Assembly (NCBI GenBank): GCA_022818135.1
Contig: JAFMSR010000015.1
Span: 18,945,132 to 19,009,131 of the forward strand
Length of the DNA: 64,000 bases
Direction of reading: 5' to 3'
DNA from: Saxidomus purpurata
Taxonomy: Eukaryota > Mollusca > Bivalvia > Venerida > Veneridae
The position numbers and the translations under genes are program-made. The notes under the pieces were generated by a model. It made no database searches. It saw only the letters and a list, made by a program, of their open reading frames with translations, and was not told the origin of the DNA. This document shows positions 45,501-57,500 of the stretch, piece after piece. Numbering within the stretch: position 1 is the first letter of the stretch; the number at the start of each line of letters is the position of its first letter.

Positions 45501-48500
45501 ACAAGTTTTTCCATGTCATATTTATTACTTTTTAAGCGTTGCATGCTACCAATTCCTGTATGTATACAGAGTAAACAATTTCTTAATATGAAAATTTCTT
45601 CAAACATGATATGTATACTGAGAATCCAGTTTGAAACAGAAATCTGATATTAAAATCATATAGGGCACTGGCCTTGATTTTGAATTATAATTGCCCTTGA
45701 ATACAGCATTTTGTCATATTTTCTGATTTTACAGTAAGTATGCGGAGAACTGTTAACAAAGATTTACTGACATTGTAGTGAGTATGCAGACGATGAAGCT
45801 GAAGGTACCAGATGATGCACCGTGGAAACATGCAGCCAATGAAATTGTCACTATGCTGAAAAATGTTCGAGCTGAGAATTTAGATGGTTTGTAATACTGT
45901 AAACAAAAACAAATTTAGTGTTATATCTACAAACTTTGCTATATCCATATAACATTTTCATATAAAATAAATATAGAAAAAGTATTCAGTTACTATAATA
46001 CATGATTGTGGTCTCATCGCATTTATGCAAACTGCAAAGTTAAATCACTATAATATATGAGTTTGTTCCTCGAAAGTATTTAGTCCTATATGAATGATTA
46101 TATGCATGTATATACAATAATCTTGAACTCTTGAATCACATTTTAGAAATGACTGTTATTTCAACGAAAATGCAGGAAATGATCGCTGAACTTGAGAAGC
46201 AGTCAAAGCTGATTAAAAGGTATCAATGACAGACAATATGATTTCATTTACTTGAATTTACTTTTACGCCCCCTTGCAAAGAAGTTGGGTATATTGCTTT
46301 GCACCTTTAATTGGCTGGGGAGTTGTCAGTCAGTCAGTATAGATCTTTGGTTTCCGCTAAAAAACTTGAAAAGGAATTAACCTTTAGGTCTCAAACATGG
46401 TAGAGATATGGTCATGAACAGAAGTTGACCCCTATATTTTGAAGTCACTGGGTCAAAGTTCAAGGTCATGCGTGACTGTATTTAGAAACCAAATTTGCTC
46501 TATAACTTCAGAAGGCTTTGATCCAGAGGTGTCAAGCTTAATAGGGATATTGGTCAAGGACAGTGGATGACCCCTTTTTAGTTTGAAGTCAGTGGGTCAA
46601 ATGTCAAGGTCATAGTGACTTTTATTTTAAAAACTGTTTCTGCTCAATCATTTTAATAACAACCCTTTGACTTAAAATCTTGAAACTTGCTGAGGTTATA
46701 GTTAAAGAAGAGTATAATTATGATCCCTATTGATTTCAGGGTCAAGGGGCAAAATTGTGTTAAATGTAACCCTATCTATTGCTTAATTAATCAGCATCCC
46801 ATTGGCCTAGTGTCTTGAAACTTGCTAGGATTGATGCTTATGAGAAGTGGATGACCTCTTTTCACTAGAGCATCAGCATATTTCTCCCGTTGCATTAGAT
46901 GGGGCATATGTGTTTTACAAACATTCTCTTGTTTGAATCTCAACTCTAACCTTGCTGGCCTCTTTTGATCCTGTGTGTGCAATCAGTGTGCCCCTTTATA
47001 CATGTAATGGTACTGTCTGAAATGAAAGATAAACATGTCCATTTTTACAAATTTATCAGAATCGGTGTTAACTTACCTCGATGGACGTAGAAAGATTTAT
47101 ATTAGTAACCAGTGTAGACCATTTAAGCAGTCTAATTGCAGTCTGAACTGTTCACAATTGTTTGTTAGACTTTGATAGACCACCATGGTGAACAGCACAT
47201 GATACTTTCCAAACTAAATTATAATTGCTTCTAAGAAGAACTGTATAGATAACTCTTAATGTTTAAATATAATTATTGTCTCCCTTTGTCTTTTTTTTTC
47301 AAAACATCCACCACATTTCAGCAAAATAACAAATGAACAAGTAAGAGCCAATTAAAAGCGATGTTATTAATACAGTATGCGATTTTGTTAAAAAGACATG
47401 ATAGAAACCAAATGTTTGTAATATGCTTTCTCTATAGCAGGAGCACAGAATGTGGTTCTGCTCGTGCAACCAGTGCAGATTATGATCAGTTGCACATCTA
47501 TGCTGATTAATCATGATTTGCACTGTTCACCATTCAGGTAGTAAATTTTCACTCAGTTACGCATTGAGCAATTAATGATATCATCCCGCGTGAAAGATGA
47601 AATGGTACATTTTAGAAATTCAGCCGGTAATTCAGTCTGACTGCAGTAATATGTTATGTTTCACGCAGTTTGAACGTGGAGTTACGAGAGAAGAAGCAGA
47701 TAGTGCAGCAGCTGACGGATGAGAACGGCGACCTTTCACAAGATGTGATGGTAATACGTCATAGATACACCAGATATGAGAAGGATCTTGAAGCTGCACA
47801 AGCCGTAATTATTTCCCGCTATAATTATGCACAAATCCCACTTTAAAGTCCAAAGATCACATTGTTTTTGTTGATTTAGAAAAATTAATTTACTGATAGG
47901 ATAATGATAAAACCATGAATGTTCTTTCACTCTTAACCACTGTTGACATATGCTTTTCTTTTGTATTCATGTCATTTCTTCCTGAAAAAGAGTTGCCATA
48001 AAGCCTTCCTTGTTTTTTTAAATATCACTGAAAAAATGCTGTGCTATATATCTAACAAACGTACATAGATTTAAAAAGCAAACTTAAGAATGGTTTTGGT
48101 ACAAATAAACGTCATTTCCGCAGATAAGACACCTTTCTTGATGAAATAAGACTACTTGAGGGTATTTGTGATCCTGGGACTTTAATTTTATGTAACATGG
48201 TTCATACATTTTGTTTAATAACTAAAACGTTTGCTAAAGTTTGTCAGTAATCTCGTCGTACATAATTTAAGGATTTTGATGCTTATTGCAGCGTTTTAAG
48301 ACACAAGAGCTATCAGCTGTCTCTGTACATTTTGAGCATACATTTTATGGTACTTATATTTCTTTTTAAGAAAGGTTTTATCCCGACTTTTCTTTTTTTT
48401 ATCAGTTGATTAGGCAGTTGAATGCCCAGAAAGTTCCTGAAGGTAGTCAACCAGTTTCTACTGAACCTAGTGACGACAAATCAATGGCAGCTGTCACAAC

Positions 48501-51500
48501 ATTACTCTCAAAGGTAACTTCTATTTTACAAAATAATGTTGCTATAATAACGATGTCCCAACCTGATTTGTAGCCAGTAGGAGTTATATCCCTTTAGTTA
48601 TACTGCACGAGCATTAGGAACATAATTATGAATTATTATTAATATCCATAATACCTTATATGCAATAAACAGGGTTACCCATATGGGGCCTCAAAAGAAA
48701 AAAAAAATCCATTGAAGGACTTGTTTTTGTGCAATATATTGTACATGTGTATTGTGAAATCTTCAGAAGTTAAGTTGCTAACCAACGTTCTTATGTTTGG
48801 ATTAACATACTACAGTAAAGTTCCTGTATTGACCAGTAAAAAATGGTCTAAATAATGAATCGGTCTTATAACTATGAAATTGAGCAATTGATTCTGAAAT
48901 CTCTAGTCTTAATTTCGAGGTGGTCTTTATAGTGAAACTTTACGGTACAATGCAGAAGTATTGTACAGGTATTTTGCTCTCTCCCTAGGGTGATAACATC
49001 TGGAATGAGTGTTCAAGTGTTTCTTAGTAATCGAACTAAAAATAAATTCGTATAAACTAAATGCAAAAGTACTGTGTTGTGGGTTATATTTGCAGAGGTT
49101 TAATTTCTATTATGCAAGGGTTTTATGCTGCAAACTCAGGACACTGCAGCCTAAGATTCTTGAAACTGAAACAAAATCCCATTTTGTCAGTGTCTTTAAC
49201 AGTAAAGAGAATAAGAATCAATATTACACATTGCACTTACCGTTAACTTGTAAATTTAAAACACAAAACATTTCCCGCACAAATTCAACTCAATGTACAG
49301 CATGTTGGAAACCTTACTTTTGATATATATACTGATACTGTAGATTGAGGAGCCTGTGGGTGGAGTCAAAGGTGTAGTTAGTAGCGATCCTGCCATACTG
49401 CGTGCACAGCTTAGAGACTTCCAAGAGGAGCTCGCCACAGTCAGAAGTGTAAGATGCTCCGAGTTGTTTGTTTTTATTTTGATATACTGTAAAATTGTAT
49501 CCTATATTAGGGTTTTATCGTTGGTACCAGATTCCCATATGACCAACGCCCCCAGAAGAGGTTAGTTATTTTAGGTTTCGGAGGATAGTGCAAGATACAG
49601 AAAGTGTCCCAATTCCAGAGACACCCCTGGGTCTTTATCATGCCAGGTGTATAGCACCCATACGTGGGATCTCGGTTTAAGTCTCATTCGAAAGACTGTT
49701 AGTAGTTTTAGTTGGTCAACCCCGGGAATCGCACCCACAACGCCGAGCTTGCAAGTCTCATGCTCTTCCTATTGAGCTAACCGGGCTGACTATCTACTGT
49801 AAAAAGAAAGTTGGTTTAAATTTGATATACTGTAAAAAGAAAGGTGGTTTTACTTTAATATACTGTAAAAAGAAAGGTGGATGAAATTCCTGTGGAAAAA
49901 AAGAGAGACATAGTTCCATTGGGTGTTCTTAATTTAGCGTGTCAGAAATTGTCTTGGCATGCAATGTTCTGCATAAGCTTCAGAATTTTCAAACATGTAT
50001 TCTTTATTTCATTTTTACAGTACAAGGTATGCCTCTACCTGACCTTTTCAGAACTATAAATTTAGGGAAATGGAAATGAAATCATGATAAATTTTAGGTG
50101 CCCTTTTGGAAGGTTGAACTGAATTTTTATTCTATTTCTAGGAACACACAAAGGCAACAGAGGAAATCAATGAGCTAACTGTAGAGTTGTTGGAGAAGGT
50201 AACCTGTTAAACATCTACATGTATTTCACTGAATTATGTTCTTAAACGCTTACATGATAGAAGTTAAAGTTTTTATCTAATGTTGATAGTTGAATTCTGT
50301 CCCAATGACTGGAATGGATGGTGCGGTCTATGACTGTGTCTTAAACTGCCTCCAGTTTAGTTACATAATAGTTATACTTCTGGCAACAGCACAGAAATTG
50401 ACACTAGTCAGAGAATCAGCCACAGTCAGGAAGTAAACTTTTGGTAACTTCATTGCGCTCTAACCCACAAACCACTTTAACACTGATATCTTGGTGGATG
50501 CTGACTGTTAGAAAAGGTCTAAAGTTATAAATAAGTAAAGGCAAGAGAATGGACTGAATTATAATTAAGAAATAATAAATGCCTCCCTGTATTTTATCGT
50601 TGAATAAAATATAGTCAGGAATTTGGATGCGTAGTAATTAAATCACGAGTGCGTAGCACGAGTGATTTAATTTTTCGCATCCAAATGACTGACTGTATTT
50701 TATTCAATGATAAATTATAGGGAACAATTTATCATTTCGATTCTAACACGTTAGTTTCTTTGAAAACAACCCGAACTTGATTTAACGCCTAGTAGTACAT
50801 CATTGTAACCTCAAAACGCGAGATACGATTGGACGCGCTTGTTTAAAAATGTCACGTCGTTACGTCATTTAAGGCACGTCGTCCTTGGAAAAACGTGCTG
50901 TATTTTATCGTAAAATAAAATACAGGCTTTTCCCTATATGTTTATATAGGAAAAGCATCAGCTTGTGTTAGAATGATGTATAATCATGTCGAATGTTTTC
51001 AAACCAGCAGGAGAGAAACAATTAGTTTTTAATCACTCATTCTAGCACTAACTCTTGCATCAGTGTCTATGCACAAGGACAAACTGTTGCTGAAAATAAG
51101 ACTTTAACCTTGGATTAAATACATACTGGTGGCAAATGCCCTAACCACTGATCTGTCCATGTCCGTATTTTGCTTGATTTCTGTCATGTGTTTAAGGGTC
51201 TTATGTATAACTGAAATTTGAGGAAATTTTGTGAATGAGTTGTCAACTTATTGTTATGCAGCATAATATGATGTTGTTAAAAGTACCTTTTTAGTTCATC
51301 TGGCACAAAGTGCAAGAGTGAGCTATTAGGATCACTCACTGTCTGGGGTCCGTTGTACGTTGTCTGTCCTTCCACCATTTCCTTCAAACGACATCTCCTC
51401 TGAAACCACAGGGCCAATGTTGATGAAACTTTGCAGGGATGTTCCTTGCATGAAGCTCTATCAAAGTTGTTCAAAGAATTCCATTCAATTTAGAACTCAG

Positions 51501-54500
51501 GTTGCTATAGCAACGAATAGGAAAGACTTAAAAAAAATCTTCTTCTCTGAAACAGTGAATAGATATTTGGAATGTTACTTAGCATTGTGTAGTGGACCTC
51601 TACGAATTATGTTAGAATCATGACCCTTTGTATTATAGCCAATGGTAGTCAGGTGAGCGATATAGGACCCTCATGGCCCTCTTGTTTATACATGTAACAG
51701 TACACTGCATAGTTTGCTTTCAGAAAGCATACATCGCTTCCATAGAGGCTGAAAATGAAAAATTGTTGAAGGATGTCAAGAGGTTAAGACAAGAGCGCAG
51801 AAAGTCTGTGTATGTATTGTTAAATAATCTCGACAGTTCCTGGAATATTCTGTAAAAGACATTTAATACATCCAGGATATTTGTTTGTTTTGAGTGGATA
51901 TTCAGAATATATCTAACCGAGAAGTGATACAATTGTAATATTTTCATGAGCGTGAAGCGCGAGTTAAAATTTGAAAATTATATCACTTTGAGTTGATATA
52001 TATTCCATATCCACTTAAAACAAACAAATTTTCTTTTTATATTATACTAAATATTAAAACAAAAGCAAAATTATGTATAATTATGCACTACATAAAAAAG
52101 TAGTTCTGGTACAGCTAAATCACCCACACTGACTGATATGAAATCTATATCCTATACTTCACTGATATAACACAGTATTTCATTAGTTAGCATAAAATAA
52201 AACTCCTTATCTGTTGCGGAAGATGGACGTACCTGTTTTGGTCTGTCTGGCTATCTGTCCGTCTGTCTGTCATTTCCTACTTCTGTTGTAAGCTGATATA
52301 ACTTTGTAAGGGTATAGTCTCATTACAGTTAGCTGTCACTTTTTCAAACACCCAGACAATTATTTTATAAAGAAGAATTATTTAGTTAAGATTTTTTGTA
52401 ACCTGACATGACCGACCTTTGAGAAATTTCCTCATATGTGAAAATTCAGTAGATATAGTTAGTACTGAAAGCTTGCTTGCTTGGCTTGGTGTACTTTTAG
52501 GGGGGTATTAGATTTGAGTTGCGGGTAAAGTGAGGCATGCTTAAAATGGATTAAACATATTATTTTATTTTTTTTTTAGTTGTGTGCTTTGTGGCTTGTT
52601 TGTTTTATTGTGTATGTGATGACCTTTACTTGTTGCATTTGGCGAAAATTGCGCTTTTATATAGTTAACATTAATACTGCAGTGTGTATCCTGACTGCTG
52701 ACTTTTCTCATAGACTTCATTCTTCCATGTGTTGATCTTGTTGTAGATGGGAGCTGTGTTTGATTTTATACTATTTTATTTTAGCTCAATTGTAAAGAAC
52801 GCTTGTAGTTTATCAAATTACTCTCGAGTCTGCTTCCTGGAAAAACCAGTACTGGTGTCATAATTATGAGGAAGTATGGTCATGACCCCAGTGGGGCTCG
52901 AACCTGCAACCCCCGGGATGAGCAGCCGACGCCTTTACCTCTACACCACCTAGGGAGCTGTGTTTTATTGTATAATTTATAGGCAGTATTTGTCATATTT
53001 ATAATTCATGATCTCTATTTAAACAGGGCTGCAGGCCTTATAGCCCCAACAGAACCAGGTGTGCATAAGTGTGAACACTGCAAGTGCCATGTTGCTGATA
53101 ATGTATTTGAGGTATGAATTCTTACTAGCACTTGTTGGTTAAAAAATAGCTAGAATGCTAGTTTATTGAAAGACTTCATTTTAACATGCTGTGATCATGA
53201 TGAAGATGGTGATTCTGTTCATCATCTTTATATTAATGATTGTAATAATGATGATAATGGTAAAGATGATGATGATGCTGATTTGATGCTGATGCTGTTG
53301 CTAAGGATTATGATGATAAACATTTTGGAAATAATTTTGAGAACAAAAATGGTATTTCAGTAAATATTTATATATAAGCACCATGATGGCTATCATTTAT
53401 GATGCTGCTGCTGCTGCTGATGATGATGATAGAAAATTATGTGGATATTGTTTTAAACAAATTATGACAAAAAGTTAATTACAATATGGTATTGATGAAA
53501 TCGATGATGCTCATAATCTCTTCAAAGGAAAAGAAAACATTTGAAAGAAATGTTTGCACTTACAGGAGGAGATTGCAGAGCTGAAACAGGAAGTGGAAAA
53601 GTGGCAAGAGAAATGTAACTACTTCAAGAAGTGTCTGGCTGATACAGAGATGAAACTGAGCGATGCGTTCAGGGAAATATCATCCCTCAGAATGGACCGA
53701 GAGTTACCTCCCCCTCCGCCAACTCCCTCAGAGCCAGAGGTAAATAGACAGAAGATTTCTTAAAATTCTAGTAATTTTTTCTTCGAAATTCAATGAGCAT
53801 AAAATGTTTAATTGAAAATGGATTTATTGGAGAATAAAAGCTTCTCTTTATTGTAAATAAGTAGATTTACAAATGAGAAAGTACAGTAACTGCTTTTGAA
53901 ATAGTTTCACTTTTAAAATTAGTCAATTTCATTAACTGGCTACGAAATAGACAGCCAACATGGCTGATAAGCAAAATAAGAGTAAACATTATACGTATTT
54001 TTTGTATTTGTAAAGGTTGTGAAAGGACAACCTGTGAATAAAAAAGAAGAGCAAGATCAAACACCTGTACGGACTCCTATCTCACCCAAGGAATCCAAAC
54101 CTGCTACATGTAGTACACCTAGACCTAAACCAAAGAAAGATGTCAAACCTAGATACCTTGACAGGGTATAGAATCCTTCTGTAGTCACTTATAAATGATA
54201 AACAGTTAATGTTAGCATTTTTAGCTCACCTAAGTACAAAGTGCTCAAGGTGAGCTGTTAGGATCACCCTGTGTCCCTCTTGTGTTCTTGGTGACTGCAA
54301 CATCAATAATTTGCTTATATCTCCTTAGTTTAAACGTATTTTATTCCCAAATATATACAATTGTACATACAGATATACAGATACATAATTGTACACAGAG
54401 AGAAAGGATGAGAATGAAAGACAATACTGTCTTATTAGATTCTTCTCCTTTACTGCTGGACAGAAATTGATAAAACTTGGAGGTTATGTTCCTTTGGTAG

Positions 54501-57500
54501 TCCTCCCCCACGTATGTTCAAAGAATTCCATTTCATGCAGAACTTTGGTTGCTATGGCATTAAATAAGAAAAAGTTTTCTTTCTAAAATTTTCTTCTCAA
54601 AAATCACAAGGTCCAGAGGTTAGATATTTGGCATGTATCATTGTATAGTGGACCTCTATCAAGATTGTTAAAATCATGACCCCCCTAGGTCAAAATTGGC
54701 CCTGCCCTTGGGGTCACTTGATTTTAAATACTCACAGGGATTGTATAGGGAAAAAAATCTTCTCTTATGGCTTAGGTATTTGGCATTTCCTAGTGGACCT
54801 CTATTAAAAGTATACAAATCGTGCCCCCAAGACACCCCCACCCTTCGCCATTCACAAGACCTAGAGCTGAGAGTTTTGGTGTGTAGCGTTATCTGATCTG
54901 GACCTCTACAAAGTTTGTTCAAATCATGCCCCTGGGGGTCCCTTGTCGCTATATAGAGTTATAGGAAAAAACAAAACAGCCAATGATTTTCTATAGCAAC
55001 CAGTGACTTACCTAGCAACCAGTGACTTTCTTAGCAACCACTGACTTCCTTAGCAACAACAAACTTGGACAAGTGAACAGTGACTTTATTAGCAACCTAT
55101 TACTCCCCAAGCAGCAAGTGATTTCATTAACAACCAATTACTTCGTTAGCAACCACTGACTTTCTTAGCAACCACCAACTTGGACTCGTGACCAAAGACT
55201 TCATTAGCAACCTCTTATTCCCCAAGCAGCTAGTGACTTCCTTAATAACTAATTACTTNNNNNNNNNNNNNNNNNNNNNNNNNNNNNNNNNNNNNNNNNN
55301 NNNNNNNNNNNNNNNNNNNNNNNNNNNNNNNNNNNNNNNNNNNNNNNNNNNNNNNNNNNNNNNNNNNNNNNNNNNNNNNNNNNNNNNNNNNNNNNNNNNN
55401 NNNNNNNNNNNNNNNNNNNNNNNNNNNNNNNNNNNNNNNNNNNNNNNNNNNNNNNNNNNNNNNNNNNNNNNNNNNNNNNNNNNNNNNNNNNNNNNNNNNN
55501 NNNNNNNNNNNNNNNNNNNNNNNNNNNNNNNNNNNNNNNNNNNNNNNNNNNNNNNNNNNNNNNNNNNNNNNNNNNNNNNNNNNNNNNNNNNNNNNNNNNN
55601 NNNNNNNNNNNNNNNNNNNNNNNNNNNNNNNNNNNNNNNNNNNNNNNNNNNNNNNNNNNNNNNNNNNNNNNNNNNNNNNNNNNNNNNNNNNNNNNNNNNN
55701 NNNNNNNNNNNNNNNNNNNNNNNNNNNNNNNNNNNNNNNNNNNNNNNNNNNNNNNNNNACCGTTCGTTCCAATGGTTCGAGTCATACAGCTAATATGCCT
55801 CGAACGAGGATGGTCAACCCAATTTCAAAGGTCAACTGATCGTAATTTTGTATTACTGCGCAAAAAGATACATAGAAAAAAGTGCACATTTTAAGCATCG
55901 GAAATACTGGTTTTTTTTAAGAAAATCAATTTGAAATGCTTTAAATAGATCTATATAATTTGTAACACACTAGAAAATCTATGTGCGAAATGCAAGATAT
56001 TGATTAGAAATATGAAACAAAATAGATCTAGGTCCGTGTTTTTGAGTTTCGAATCTGGTCAGGGTAGGCATAAGGACATACACTATTTAACACCATTATT
56101 TAGATGGTTTGATATATGGTTTGAATTTTTCGTTTTACTGAAATAGAATGAGTAATTTCTGTTGCAGATACTTTAATTCGAAAAGAAAACAGTTTCTAAA
56201 ATCGATATGGTTTGAATGTTGTAAATAGTTCTACACGCCACGGGTTACTTCCCTTTTGGCGCAATCAATAAGGTATACACTTGACAACCGGTAGCCTTTT
56301 CTCTATAAACTTGAAACTACACATGAAACGGACTTTGATGAAAAAATGACGGACTTACCTTCATGTTGAGCGTACCGCACATGACGGACTTTTCGACCTC
56401 AGTGTCGGGTGTCACACTCAAACCCGACACGTGACCCCTAAGTGTCGCATACCTGCGTGTTTGTCTCGACGAGACCTGATTTCATATTCGGCCTTGGGGC
56501 AATATGACCACCTTCGGCCAATATGAAATCACTTGATTTATGATAATTTTATTATTTAACTTTACAATATTGGCTAAAAACAATAATATGAATGTTCTGG
56601 TAACACTAATAATTTTATTTGTATTTAACTTAGTAAAATAAGACATCAGCAGGAATTTTCGTTAATTGTTTGATTTACAAAATGTCGTCGTTTAACAATC
56701 TAATGGAAGTGACTTCTCCGTATTGGCCTTCTCTTTTAAACCAATCAGAATGCTTGAATTCCATATTGGCCCTTTTTGCTGGTGTTGGTTTGAAACCCAA
56801 CAGTCTGTAGGCCCCCGTTGATACCTCTAGCGTCTATTTCGGAGTCTGCTGGTCAAAATTTCAAGTTACACATATGATCCAGAACACCACAAGGTGACCC
56901 CACAGTCCAATTACTTATATCCCGTTGTGTGTTTAAGAATAAAAACACTGGGTTGTTTAACGTGTAAAATGAATAATGAAACATAATGATCTGTACATAA
57001 AAAGGGTCAATCATTATGTTGAATAATTCAGCTAAAAAAGTTAAGAATAGGAAACTATGTCAGTCATAAGTAGGGTCTCATTGGTCAACGTGGCTGACCT
57101 AAATCGCAACAACCAATCAAAAAACAAGCATTATGTAATGTGACTGCAATCTGCCAGTCTTTGATAAGATCTCCTATTTTAGACAGTAAGACACCTTTAG
57201 ATAGAGGCATGACTAGGAGAAGTACCGCTTTAAGCCTCGAACGAGGATGGTGGACCTAAAATGCACATATACAAACAAACAAATTTGAGAGTCAGTCGTG
57301 TGGTTTTCATTGCAAATGTCACATCAAGGTAGTAGTAATATTTACTCAAGTTAAATCTCAGATATCTGGCATTAAAGATATTTTGCTGCTTTAGTTAAAC
57401 CTCTATGGCAACGTTTGATGTTTGAATTCAGAATCATAGATATTTCACAGTTGAACTTTGAAGTTTTATGAGATTCTGAAATATCACCAGGGCTTATCAA

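Noticed and set aside
47322..47340. Candidate 19-nt micro-exon (SKITNEQ) between exons 10 and 11 of the coiled-coil gene
   Set aside because: It has AG and GTAAGA borders, but including it puts exon 11 in a frame that stops at once; direct joining 46219-47669 is in frame. At most a rare frame-breaking alternative.
53166..53363. Asp/Met-rich 65-codon frame
   Set aside because: Product of the GAT-type trinucleotide tract in an intron.
55188..55793. Open frames spanning the N run
   Set aside because: They consist of unknown bases.
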